DNA from: Neoceratodus forsteri
Taxonomy: Eukaryota > Chordata > Ceratodontiformes > Ceratodontidae
Length of the DNA: 64,000 nt
Reading direction: 5' to 3'
Assembly: GCA_016271365.2 (NCBI GenBank)
Contig: JADMNL010000022.1
Location: forward strand, 218,464,501-218,528,500
Below the pieces are notes generated by a model. That model saw only the letters and a list, made by a program, of their open reading frames with translations, was not told the origin of the DNA and did not search any database. Positions 43,571 to 54,401 of this stretch are shown one piece after another. The number at the start of each line of letters is the position of its first letter. Within the stretch, counting starts at the first letter, position 1. A program made the position numbers and the translations under genes.

Positions 43571-44629
43571 TTACTTGGGGAACAGAGATTGGAGAACCGA
43601 GGCCCCAAAACCAGCATCCCGGCGTGACTCAAGGTCGATGTGGTAATGGGTAATGAAGGTGTGTGCTGACTTCCAGGTAGCAGCCCTGCAGATTTCCTGG
43701 ATAGGACATCCTAGAAGCAGCCACGATGCAGCAGTATGGCGGGTAGAATGAGCTCTTATCCCTCTGGGAGGCTCCATGCCCGCCAACTCATAGCAGAGAT
43801 TTATACGGAGGTGACCCATCTGCCTATCGTCCACTTGGCTGCAGGTCTGCCAGGTGCGGCTTCAGCGTGGGTGACAACAGCTGGCGAACCTCTCCCGAAT
43901 TTCGGCGTGCGCTCCTTATAATAGCGGCGCCCTTCCTAGGGTCAAAGTATGGAGCCTATATTGACCTCCGAGGTGTGATTGGGGTAGAACACCAGCAGAG
44001 TCAACACCTGATTAAGGTGAAACTCGACACCACCTTCGGAAGGAATTTCGGGGGGGCGTAGGGACAACCTTGTCCCTGTGGAAGACCAGGTAAGGAGACT
44101 CATGCTAGCGCCTGGAGTTCTCCCATCCTTCTGGCTGACGTGATAGCCACCAAGAAGGCGGTCTTCCACGACAGGTGGGGGAGACCACTCCTGTGCATTG
44201 GTTCGAATGGCTTGCCCATGAGCTTTGCCAGTACCAGCAGTAAATCCCACGGAGGTGGGGGTTCCCGCACTGGAGGGGAAATGTGATCAAGGCCTTTAAA
44301 GAAGCGCCCGACCACTTTTTCCTGCGCCACTGACTGCTGACCGGCCCGCGCCCGGTAAGCAGAGATGGCTGCCAGGTGCACCTTAAGGGTCGTCGACCTA
44401 AGCCCTTGACTAGATAGGGACCATAAATAGTCCAAAATGCTTGCCACAGGACATGAGAAAGGGTCCAACCCTTTATCCTGACACCAAATGGAGAACCTCT
44501 TCCATTTGAAGGCATAGCATTTTCTGGTCGACTCCTTACAGGACGCCTCAACGACGTTGAGGACCTCGTCGGAAAGACCCAAGGCCTGGAACTCTAGCCG
44601 CTCAGGAACCAGGCCGTCAGGTGCAGGGA
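43571..44629 (-). pseudogene. DIRS copy 3 tyrosine recombinase, frameshifted
   Basis: The N-terminal part (ESTRKCYAFKWKRFSIWCQD, TLKVHLAAISAYRA) and the first catalytic Arg block (SARRMGELQALA) lie in one frame that stops at 44100. The middle part is in other frames (about 43942-44100). The C-terminal part is open from 43834: AHSTRHTAASW (H29, R32 of that segment), EICRAATW, and THYHID with the nucleophile Tyr at residue 64, ending SVLQSLFPK. All identifiable catalytic residues are kept, and frameshifts in the middle disable it. Confidence 0.9.
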
Positions 44630-45562
44630 TTGAAGGTCCAGGTGGAACACCTTCCCCTGATTGACTGAGAGCAGGTCCGGGCGAGCTGGAAGCTGCCTCG
44701 GAGTCCTGGAGCTGAGACTGAGGAGATCTGGGTACCAGAACTGGCGAGGCCAGTCTGGGGCTATCAGAATCACCTGCGCCTTGTCCCTCCTTGCTTTCAG
44801 CAGGACCCTGTGAATCAGGGGAACGGGGGGAAAGGCGTAAAAGAGGCCCGGGGTCCACGGCCTCGAGAAGGCATCCCCCTGCAGCGAGCCCTGCTGAGGG
44901 GGGCGGGCATGAAACAGCCTCAGCTTCGCGTTCTCCCTGGAGGCAAACAGATCCACCAGAGGTGTGCCCCAGCGGGAGAACAGGTCTTGTACTATCTCCG
45001 GCAGGAGAGACCACTCGTGCGATGCAGCCCCTATCCGGCTCAGGGCATCGGCCAGGGTGTTGGAGGCTCCTGCCACATGAATGGCCAGGAGATCCGCCTC
45101 CAGGCTGTGCACTAGTGACCAGATGCGGAGAGCTTCCTTGCATAATAGCATGGAGCGCGTCCCGCCCTGGCGGTTTAGATAGTACATGGTCGTGGTGTTG
45201 TCCGTCTGGACCCGGACCACTTGACCCCAGAGAAATGGAGCAAAGGCAGTGAGAGCTAGGCGGACGCCGCGAGCTCCAGCAGGTTGATATGGCATCGGGA
45301 CTCCGTGGGGACCAGAGGCCGTGCACTCGTGTTCCCCAGATGGGCACCCCAACCCATCAAAGATGCGTCGGTTGTTAGAGAGACCGTCGGCTCGGGGCGG
45401 ACAAATGGGATACCCTCCTGCAGATGGGACGGAACGGTCCACCACTGGAGAGCGTTTCACATCTCCTGGGTCGTCCACACACGCTGGTCCAAAGGATCGC
45501 AGCGCTGTGACCACTGGCTGGCCAGTCCCTACTGGGGGGGACGCATGTGCCAGCGTGCCCAA
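44594..45562 (-). pseudogene. DIRS copy 3 RNase H and linker domain
   Basis: RNase H begins with TTDASLMGWGAHLG in an alternative frame near 45370. From about 45250 the main frame is open: RVQTDNTTTMYYLNRQGG (Asp), IHVAGASNTLADALSR (final catalytic Asp region). The linker follows: LVDLFASRENAKLRLF, LFYAFPPVPLIHRVL and VILIAPDWPRQFWYPDLL, ending LTAWFLSG. The recombinase frame overlaps its end, a usual DIRS arrangement. Confidence 0.85.
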
Positions 45563-45693
45563 CGGACTATGCTGGTACAGGCCGCCATGAGACCCAGCAG
45601 TCGCAGGAAGTCCCGGGCAGGGTGCGATTGCCCAACCAGAAATGATTGGGCAAAGGAGGTAAGAACCTCGGCCCTGTCCGCCGGGAGCTGTGC

Positions 45694-46455
45694 TCAGGCT
45701 CGAAGAGAGTTGAGCTCTGCCCCGATGAAAGTTATCACCTGCTTCGGCTCGAGTTCCGACTTGGCCTCATTGACCAGGAGGCCGAGTTGAGAGCAAACCT
45801 GGAGGGCCAGATCCCTGGACCGCTCCACCTCCGACCTGGAGGGGGCTGCTATCAGCCAATCGTCCAGGTAAAGGTACACCCGGACCCCTCGGTGCCGCAG
45901 GAATGCTGTCACCACTGCCATGCACTTGGTGAAGACCCTGGGAGCTGGAGAGAGGCCGAAGGGCATGGCCTGGAACTCGAAAAGGGATCCCTCCGCCCTG
46001 AAGCGGAGGAATCTCTGATGAGATGGACGGATAGGGACATGAAAGAACGCGTCCTGAAAGTCCAGAGAACAAAACCACACGCCGTGTTCCAGAGATGGTA
46101 TTATCTGAGTCAGAGTGACCATTCTGAAGGTTCGAGACCTTAGGAACTTGTTCAGGTCGTGTAGGTCGAGAATGGGGCGCCAGCCCCCCGTCCGTTTCGG
46201 GACCAGGAAGTACCTGGACATGAACCCTGGTTCTGATGGAGGGTCCTCTATCTCCTTTATCACCCCTTTCTGAAGGAGAAGGCGATGTCGGCTCGACGAG
46301 CCTTCAGCAGTCTGAGGACCCAAGCCCCCTTGGGCGGCGGCTCTGAATGGTGGAACCGCTCCAATTCCAGAGGCAGGCCTCTTCCACCACCTCCAGAACC
46401 CACCTGTCCGTGGTAACAGCGGACCAGGCGGAAGGAAGTGCGGAGCCGTCCCCAC
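45694..46455 (-). pseudogene. DIRS copy 3 reverse transcriptase domain
   Basis: The RT body is open for 253 codons: VPKRTGGWRPILDLHDLNKF, WFCSLDFQDAFFHVPI (motif A), MPFGLSPAPRVFTKCM and LYLDDWLIAA (catalytic box intact), followed by FIGAEL. It connects to the RNase H segment through a frame change near 45690. This is the best preserved RT among the DIRS copies here. Confidence 0.9.
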
Positions 46456-46499
46456 GGGGAAACCAGGGGCGGTGAAGGGATGGGCGACACCCTCAGCCC

Positions 46500-48723
46500 G
46501 TCACTGTGCAGGCTTGGAGGAAGGACCGGCCGAGGGACCACCAGGGCCTTTTCCTCCTTGCTTCCTATTAGAGGAAGCTGACGGTTGGGCTTGGAATACA
46601 AGTCTAGCCTGCTGGCCCGTTGTTTGGGCGGGTGCAGCGGGAGCAGAGGGCAAAGGCTTAGGCTGGGGCTTACGGCCCTTGTCCTCTCGCTGGACGACTA
46701 CCGAGTCCAAGGTGGCGCTGGACTTTCGATCCTCTGGAGGTGACCTTCCACTCCAGGGCCGAAGAGGTCAGTTCCCAGGAAAGGAACATCCGTGAGCTTG
46801 TGCTGGGTATCCGAGGTGAAAGTGGATATCCTCAGCCACGCCTGCCGGTGCATAGCCACTGCGGCCGCCACTGACCGGGCACAAGAATCTCCAATATCCA
46901 GCGCAGTCTGGAGCTGCTGCTTAGCTACTGCCCTGCCCTGGTCCCGCACCTGCTTAACTGTGGTCTGCAGGTCCGCGGGAAGATGAGGACGACCTCATCC
47001 AGGGAGCCCAACAGGGGCATGGGAAAAATATGCCATCAAGGCGGCGAACTGGCCTGGCGAAGGCCGAGGAGAAGCAGCATACACTTTCCCCAGCATAGTC
47101 AGTTTCTTGGACTCTTTGTCGGCGGTTTGTCCGATCCTTGGCATTTCCGGCTAGCGGAAAACACTGTCCGTGACCAACCCCTCAGCCGAAGGGTGTTCGG
47201 AAAAGCCGGACAGAGAGCCTGTGGGGACCGCATACTTTCTGGCCATCCTGGCGGGCGCAGGACAGGAAGCCGGATGCTGCCACAATTCCAGGTCCGGGCC
47301 AACAATGGCTTCGGCCACTGGAAAGGCCTCCGTAGGAGAATCCCCTCGGTCCAGAATCTCAGTGAGGGGATATCTAGCCCGTTTGGACACGGGTTCGAGC
47401 TTCATCCCAGTGGATTCTGAGATGAGCCTGAGTAGTCCAAGGAAGGACGAAGGGCTATCGTCCATCGACTGCCCCCCAGAGGATTCCAAGTCTAGGCGCT
47501 TGGAAAACAGGGAGGAGTCGTCGTCCGACTCAGATGAGTCGTTGAATAGCTGCCTAGAGCCCGCGCCACCCTCCACGTGCCGAGGCTTATCAGGAGTGAG
47601 GGCGACCGACAGCCTATGGGGAAGGCCAAGAGCCGGCCGCGAACTTTTTGTCGGGGCCCCGACTGTCGGTTGAGGCGGAGGCGGTTCCACCAGTATTGGT
47701 GGGGCAGCAGGAGTAGACCGAACAACCGGCCTGGAAACAGGCTCCTCGACCACCGCGAGGGGTTGTTTCGGCCGTTCGGTGACAACCATTTATGGCGGAG
47801 AAGAGGCCTGAGCGGCTTGTTTCCAGCCAAAACTAGTTGTTGCCACATAAGTTCCTCATATTTTGGCGCAACTTACGCGAAGCCTCCCCTCGTCCGAGGA
47901 GGAGAAGATGAGGAAAAACGGTGGCGCCCGCTTACGCGGTGCGGGGCCGGGGACCGCCTGTGTCGGCGGGATCGGCTAGACGCCGAAGATGTCCAGACGA
48001 GACCGAGAATCTCGGCTGGGCGAGGTCGGCGCGAGCGGGAGCGAGGATCGGCAATCCCTCGGTTCGGTCGACAAATCCGGCTCGGGAACCAGAGGAACAG
48101 ATGAGCCGCGGAATCCCAATCCTCGCCGGGGAACCGGGAGGAGAATTCGGCTTCTCCAGCCGACAACCCATCTAACGGGTCGAGAAAAATCTAAACCCGT
48201 CGGCTGAGTCTCGGTCACCTGGCCTGGCGGGGCACCGTGAAGCCAGTGGCGAACCTAGAAACTTGACCAAAAGTCGACTGTCGACAAGGAGGAGATCTTT
48301 CGCTCCCAAAGCGTCGACGATGGGACTCACTCCTTGCCTTTTCTTCGACCGATGAAGCGGTGTCCAGAAAGAAGTTGGACCCTCGCCTTTGGTCGAGAGG
48401 GTCAACAAAGCTCCTTAAAAAGCCGAATAGGAGGACTGGCGAGGCGGAATCGAATGCCGCACCCGAAGATGTAACGGCATGAGCCGCCTCCTCCTCGAGG
48501 GCGATCATCTGCTTGTTGTTCTATGGAGCCGCAGCCATGACACCGCCAGTCGGGCCTCCTTGGATTTGAATCGAGGAAATCTCCTTCGGGCCCCAAGTTG
48601 GAGACGGCAGCGATCCTCAGAGGCGTGACCCGAGAAGAAGCGAGCACAGTTCGCGGGCCTGCGGGTCGTGTGTACCTGGCCTGGGCAGTAAATGCACGTG
48701 GAGTGCAGATCCGTCCGAGACAT
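46500..48723 (-). pseudogene. DIRS copy 3 gag-like region, frameshifted
   Basis: The ATG at 48723 gives MSRTDLHSTCIYCPGQVH, with a CxxC and further Cys/His, parallel to the gag start of copy 2. Conserved gag body pieces are open at 47151-47789 (SSFLGLLRLISE, TEAFPVAEAIVGPDLELW, parallel to FPVCEAISEVVLKEW in copy 2) and 46698-46949 (AVAMHRQAWLRISTF, LFGPGVEGHLQRIE). A basic, Pro/Gln-rich tail follows (46501-46710). At least three frame changes separate them. Between 47880 and 48250 several overlapping Arg-rich open frames on both strands are GC-driven. Confidence 0.75.
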
Positions 48724-48909
48724 CTTCTGCCCAAGGGCATCTCCGAAAACCGGGAGTCGATTTGTCCATCGCAGCCGCGAGGGAAGAAGACCGAAGTGGT
48801 AAAAGTTTTCGAAAATTTTTAAAAGTCGAAGAATTAGGCCCAAAGCTTAATCGCAGAGCGTTAAGGAGGGAACCTGAGATTCCAAGCGGTAAGGAAGATC
48901 TGGCATCAT

Positions 48910-49023
48910 GGGGCAGAGCCGAGAGTTTTACCACCCGGGTGGGTGGGAGGAGCTAGCTTGAAGACCTTCCGGCAAGATTTAAAGCGGCAAGGAACCTGCC
49001 AGATAGTGTGGATGAACAACATA
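48910..49023. repeat. Inverted terminal repeat of DIRS copy 3 (5' side of element)
   Basis: It pairs with 43238-43351. It contains ACCCGGGTGGGTGGGAGGAG and ends in GTGTGGATGAACAACATA. CR1 sequence resumes within about 15 bases (AACTTCCTG at 49037). Confidence 0.93.
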
Positions 49024-49036
49024 TCCATGTCCCTAG

Positions 49037-51289
49037 AACTTCCTGTTTTCTACTATTGATGCCTCTCCCTATGCATCCCAGTATCCCCCCGCCTTCCTTA
49101 CTGCCTTCTCACATTGCTTGCCCACCTTTAGGTCATCTGATATAATTACCCCAGGTCCTTTCTATTTTACTGTTGTCAGTATCTCAACCCTCATTGTGTA
49201 CACTTCCCTGGGTTTTGTTTCCCATGTGCATTACCTTGCACTTCTTTGCATTGAATCTGAGCTGCCATACATTTGACCATTCCTCCAACCTTGCCAAGTC
49301 CCTTCTCATCCTTTCCACTCCATCTTGTGTATCAACCCTGTTGCAGATCTCTGTGTCATCTGCAAAGAGACATCGTTTCCTTCCAGTTCCTCTGCAATGT
49401 CACTTATAAAGACATTAAAAGGACGGTCCCAGTACTGAACCTCTCAGGGACCCACTAGTAACCCTCTTTCTTCACTGTGTATTCCATTTACTACTACACT
49501 TTGCGTCCTGTTGTCTAGCCAATTTTATCCAGGCTACCACCTTGGGACCCACTCCAAGGCTGGCTATCTTGTGAATTAATCTTTGTGTGGGACTGTATCA
49601 AATGCCTTGCTAAAATCTAGGTAGGCCATGTCCACAGCCCCTCCCTGGTCTACTACTTTGGTCACCCAGTCAAAGAAATCTATTAGATTAGTCTGACACG
49701 ACCTTCCCATCGTGAATCCATGCTGCCTTGGGTCCTGTGCCCCACTGGCCTCTAGATACTCAACAATTCTTTCCTTCAGAAATGATTCCATCATTTTCCC
49801 TACCACTGAGGTCAAACTAACTGGTCTGTAGTTTCCTGTCTCTGTCCTGCTCCCACTTTTGTGAAGAGGAATCACATCTGCCCTCCTCCAGTCCTCGGGT
49901 ACCACCCCATCCTCCCATGATTTGTTAAAGAGAGTAGTCAGCGGTGTCACTAGTTCTTTTAGAATTCTTGGGTGAATCCATCAGGCCCCATTGCTTTGTC
50001 GACTTTCAATTTTATCAGTTCTTTCAGAACCCTTTCTTCTGTAAATGGACTGGTATCGACCCCCATCTTCGGAGTGTTTCTCTTATTTGGTTTAGGTAAC
50101 GCCCCCTCCTCTTCCTTTGTGAATACTGAGCAGAAATATTCATTCAGTATCCCTGCTTCTTCACTGTCACCCTCTACCCACATTCCTTCCCCTTTATTAA
50201 GCTTCAGTATCCCTCCTTTGGTCTTTCTTCGCTCCCTAATGTACCTATAAAAGGTCTTATCCCCCTTCTTAACAGAATTGGCTATCCTTTCCTCGGTTTG
50301 GGCCTTTGCTACTCTGACTGCCTTCCCAGCCTCCTTCTGCTTTAACTGATAAAGTTCTCTGTCCTGCTCCTTCTGTGTTTCCTTATATTTCCTGAATGCT
50401 ATCCTTTTCTCCTTAACCTTCCCTGCCACCTCTTTTGAGAACCATAGCGTTTTTTTCCTTCGTTGTGTTTTATTGATTTGCTTTACACAAAGGCTTGTTG
50501 CCTCTGTGATGGCTGTTTTGATCACTCCCCATTGTTCCTCCACCCCCTCCTTCTTGCCTGTTTGCTAGTGCTTTTCTGAGGCACTCTCTCATTTTCCCAA
50601 AGTCGGCCCTCCTAAAGTCCAGTACTCTTGCTTTTGTATGGCTTTATTATATGGCTGTGTTTATCGTGAACCACACTGTTTGGTGGTCACTAGTTCCCAG
50701 ATGGCTACCCACTTCTAAATCTGAGATTCTTTCTCCATCCCCATTTGAGAGTACCAGGTCTAAGATTGCTCCCTCCCGAGTGGGTTCCAATACTAACTGT
50801 CTAAGGCATGCCCCCTGTAGGGCATCAAGAATGACCCTGCTCTTGGATGTGCCTGCAGCAAAGGTGCTCCAGGTAACATCTGGCATATTCAGGTCCCCCA
50901 TCAACAATATCTCCCTTTTCTGCCATTCTAAAGCCTTCAATCATTTCCTTGTCCATTCCCTCCCCCTGAGATGGGGGTCTGTATACAACCCTCATGCGGA
51001 TTGTGGTGCCATTTCCTGTCTCCAGGGTGACCCAAAGTGCCTCATCTGCTCCCTGTTTACTCTTTAGTTCTGTTGCTTTGATCCCTTCCTTTACATAGAG
51101 AGCTACCTGTCCTCCTCTTTTACCCTCCCTGTCCCTCCTGTAGATTGTGTATCCTGGTATGTTGACATCCCAGTCATGGTTCTCTGTGTACCATGTTTCT
51201 GTGACTGCCACAATATCCAGGCAACCCTCTTCCATCAAGGCCACTAGTTCAGGGAGCTTGTTACACAGACTACGGGCATTGGTACTCAT
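49037..51289 (-). pseudogene. CR1 copy C ORF2: endonuclease and RT, interrupted
   Basis: The start MSTNARSLCNKL (ATG at 51289) leads into VAVTETWYTENHDWDVNIPG and VYRPPSQGEG, a frame change near 50930, then LLMGDLNMPDVTW and LGTSDHQTVWFT (SDH intact). RT pieces follow in several frames: KVDKAMGPDG, LTTLFNKSWEDGVVPEDW, NYRPVSLTSVVGKMM, AYLDFSKAFDTVPH and a FADD box (about 49345). A few frameshifts and stops disable it. It is continued at 43197-42718 past the DIRS insert. Confidence 0.9.
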
Positions 51290-51529
51290 CACCCTCCACT
51301 TTTTGATAGCCTTACCCCTTTTAGCCCCATTTCTGTCCTTACTGCCTTTGCCTTTTTTTACATTTAAATCTGTTCTGCTCCCTAATAATTTCTGTACCTT
51401 GGTGTTTACCTCACTAATCACCATGTTTTGTGGGGGGAGGCTCGAATTTCCCTGCTCCTTTTCAGTGCCTCCCCCCTTGGCTAGTTTAAATGCTTGCCAA
51501 TGAAGCATTTAAACCTCTCACCTAGGATC

Positions 51530-52377
51530 CTGGTTCCCCGGACAGATGCAGACCATCGCACCAGTATAGGTCTGCATCCCTCCAGGTGGCTCCCCAGTCC
51601 CCAATGAAGCCAAAACCCTGGGCTCCACACCAGTTTTCAACCACTCGTTGAATTCCCTGGTGAGAAGTGCCCTAGCATCTCCTTGCTGCCAGACAGGCAG
51701 CACCTCCGAGAAGGTTACGATGCACTACCTGTCTAAGGCCCCTTCCCAACTCTATAAACTCCTCTTGCACTGCTCTGATCCCATTCCTAGCCAGGTCATT
51801 TGTCCCTAGGTAGACAATGACATCCAGCTCCCTCCCTCGTGCAGCTCCTCCCACGATCCTGAGGATTCGCTTCCTGTCCTCCAAGCCATGGCGCGGAAGG
51901 CACCCTACCTTCCTCCCCATTTCACCCCCTAATGATTGAGTCCCCACCAGGAATTGTTTCCTTCCCCATGAGGTCCCATGCCACCCTCCTGTGGGTCTCC
52001 TATGTGAAGGTTCCCAGCATCCTCCTTGGTCTCCACTGCAGGTGCCTCCATAGAGGAACTACTATCCACCAGAAGAGCGAATGAATGTGGAGAGGTACAG
52101 CTGGAGGATGCAACTCTGTTCCACCACCCCTCCTCCTTGAGCCCACCCTGGTCCAGCCTCTCCTCTTTCTTGGCAACCTCTGAGGTAGTGGCATTGACCC
52201 TGGTGGTCCCTGAGTGGGGAAGGAGGTTTCACGAATCCTAGCCAGGTCAGCCTGGAGAAGGGCAACCTCCTCTCTCAGACCAGAGAGGTGCCTGCAAATA
52301 GGACAGCATCGCAGCCTCCAGAATGTCTCCCGGAACACTGCCGCCCCACAGCCATTGCACTGCACCACTCCTATCAT
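51530..52377 (-). pseudogene. CR1 copy C ORF1 (Cys-rich, coiled coil, esterase), frameshifted
   Basis: MIGVVQCNGCGAAVFRETFW marks the start. The coiled-coil segment LREEVALLQADLARIRE follows, then a basic linker. The esterase nucleophile block is present one base out of frame near 51940 (GGGGACTCAATCATT would give GDSI). VIVYLGTNDLA keeps the GTND block that copy A has lost. The end is degenerate. No intact frame spans it. Confidence 0.82.
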
Positions 52378-52700
52378 GCCTTATTTTGTGTCCTCTCTAC
52401 TGTTTCTCTGGATGCTTACTCTCTCCTGTCCTTACAACTCTGACCCTTCCTGTTCTGGGACAGCAACTTCCTATCTTCTTCAGTAGCCTCCTTCTTCCTT
52501 GCTCAATATCAGACCTCCAGCAGCTGGGGGAGGGGGAGAGTGAGCTACTTTTTTTTTACTTTAGGGTTCACAAAACCAATGTTTCTCTATGATCCTTTCC
52601 TTCCTACTGCCAAACAGGAAGTTCCTGTTGACAGTCAAATCCAGTGGCTATAAAAGTAGAACTGGCTTTTGGTGGGTGGAGGGCAATTAGTAAGAAAAAA

Positions 52701-53335
52701 GGCTAGCAACATGAAGTTGTAATTTGACTCACCTGCTTTTCTAGTGTCTAAACCACACACCCAGGTAAGCTCTCTTTCCTCCTACTAGTTTAGCAAAGTC
52801 ACCTGATACAGTACCCTTCCCTGCACAGAACACACACTGACTTTCTTTCTTTTCTTTCTTTTTTTAACCCTAAATAAGACCCTTACTTCTAATAAAGTTA
52901 CCTGTCTGCTTAATCTTAACTGACACTGACTCCTGCTGAGATATAAGTTTTAAATTAACAAGAAAATGTAGCTTCTTTTAGTTAGCTGCTTTCTGCTCTA
53001 CAAGCAAGGCTAGCAACATGAAGTTGTAATTTGACTCACCTGCTTTTCTAGTGTCTAAACCACACCCCCAGGTAAGCTCTCTTTCCTCCTACTGGTTTAG
53101 CAAAGTCACCTAATACAGTACCCTTCCCTGCACAGAACATACACTGACTTTCTTTCTTTTCTTTCTTTTCTTTCTTTTTTTTAACCCTAAATAAGACCCC
53201 TTCTACTTCTAATAAAGTTACCTGTCTACTTAATCTTAACTGACACTGACTCCTGCTGAGATATAAGTTTTAACTTAATAAGAAAATGTAGCTTCTTTTA
53301 GTTAGCTGCTTTCTGCACAAGCAAGGCTAGCAACA
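52701..53335 (-). repeat. Tandem 5'-UTR monomers of CR1 copy C (about 307-317 bp)
   Basis: GGCTAGCAACATGAAGTTGT starts at 52701 and again at 53008, and GGCTAGCAACA a third time at 53325, where the element ends. Two nearly identical full monomers differ mainly by an expanded CTTTC run (about 53150-53180). Tandem promoter monomers at the 5' end are known in some L1 elements and would allow a truncated copy to keep a promoter; their presence supports this being the true 5' end. Confidence 0.85.
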
Positions 53336-54401
53336 GCAGATGAATACGGATTTCAGTCCGTGGAGCTGGATACAGCCTCCAGCAAGCAAAATACAGTTCA
53401 GACAAACGGTGGGGAACCAACTCACGACCCACTATCAGCACGCAGCACATTTACATGTAAGGAAAATTCCACTGTACCAGGCAGATTGCTCCCCGGTTGC
53501 AATTACAGAGTCTCTGCACAATCCAGGAGTTCAGAGGTGGCTGGAAACCCTGACAGGCCAATCGCATTCAGCAAGTCTTCTTCAGGTTGGAGAATGGTCA
53601 CAATTCAGTGACTTACTTCATTCTCACAACCCGGATTCAGTCCGAAATAAACTCTCTTCTCCCTCTCGGGGCAGCAGGCAAACAAGCAGGCCAAACTCAA
53701 GCCTTTCCACAGTTCTCCCGTGCGAAACTATGCAGCATGGCTGCTCGACTGTCTCGAGCTGTTGCTTCTTCACTTCCCAACTCAGATCTGGCTGAAATTG
53801 CAAGCCTCCTGGGACTTTCCCCAAGATCCAAAAAGTTTGGTTGGCTGATTCTTCTGTCAGTCATAACTAGGGCTCCCCCTCCAGGTCCGTTTAGGCACCA
53901 ACAGCACAAAACTACTGTTCCTATAGAATTTTGCTCCCACAAAGCACCTGGGGACAGGCTCCATTTTAGAGTCCCCAAAGGTACTAATTGGTCCATTTCG
54001 GCAGTCCAGGGCCAAGATGGTGGTGACAAACAGAAACTGTCCATGCTGCAAAGAAGGCAGATTAGACAAACTACAATATTATTAACACTCTAATAAATAT
54101 TCAGCAAACAGTTGCATCCTCTGAGAGAGCTCCCTTTGTGCTAGTAGCGATGGCAGAAACGGAGCGATTATCTGGCAGCCAGGGCGGGTCTCAAGCGTGG
54201 AAACACTCAGCCCCCTTCCCAGATTAATTATAACTGCAATCCAGGCAGCTCTTAAAGAGACGGTACACAAAGGCCATACAGGCACACTCTGGCAATAACG
54301 TTTAAACTGCTAAAATGTAGAACACCAGCCTGGCAGTGAGCATTTAGGCAAGCTCAAGGAACACTTTTCGGGAACCCCCATTTGTAGGGGGGTTACAATT
54401 G

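Larger units (their letters stand above)
43198..49036 (-). mobile_element. DIRS-type retrotransposon (copy 3) nested in CR1
   Basis: About 5.8 kb with 114-bp inverted terminal repeats (43238-43351 and 48910-49023, two mismatches seen) plus short outer tips. An internal complementary region at about 43418-43515 contains both end sequences back to back. Order on the minus strand is gag, RT, RNase H, recombinase, internal region, right repeat. The insertion point in CR1 shows AAC at both junctions and no longer target duplication, as expected from a tyrosine recombinase. It is GC-rich and the same family as copy 1. Frameshifts separate the domains. Confidence 0.93.
42607..53335 (-). mobile_element. 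CR1-type LINE (copy C), full length with 5' UTR, split by DIRS copy 3
   Basis: On the minus strand it runs from tandem 5'-UTR monomers (53335-52701) through ORF1 (52377-about 51530) and ORF2 (51289 onward), is interrupted at 49037-43197 by DIRS copy 3, and ends with the ORF2 C-terminus and a 3' end reading CTATGTTTCTAT at 42607. Without the insert it is about 4.9 kb, the full length for CR1. CR1 copy D is continuous across the insertion point (CAGAGGATAACAACTTCCTG), which proves the break. ORFs carry several frameshifts. Confidence 0.93.
41645..54397 (-). mobile_element. Solo-LTR-like element, copy 2, opened by CR1 and DIRS
   Basis: The left piece 41645-42606 and right piece 53336-54397 together make about 2.0 kb and align with the ends and body of 11143-13067. 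The ends are TGTAACCC and GGGTTACA, and the outer 4-bp direct repeat is ATTG on both sides (41641-41644 and 54398-54401). The two pieces meet where copy 1 is continuous (near 12000), and the foreign segment between is CR1 copy C. AGATGAAATA at the left junction and AGATGAATAC at the right may be remnants of the CR1 target duplication. The coding potential lies only in the inserts. Confidence 0.78.

Noticed and set aside
44791..45790. Plus-strand open frames of 100-168 codons opposite the DIRS copy 3 RNase H
   Set aside because: They lie antisense to clear RT/RNase H motifs and are a result of GC-rich codon use.
47873..48408. Arg/Ser-rich open frames on both strands inside DIRS copy 3
   Set aside because: They overlap one another in several frames, and only the minus-strand gag pieces show similarity to the gag of DIRS copy 2.
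53340..54093. Open frames of 151 and 168 codons
   Set aside because: They fall within the right piece of the LTR-like element; the matching part of copy 1 (12000-13060) does not keep these frames.
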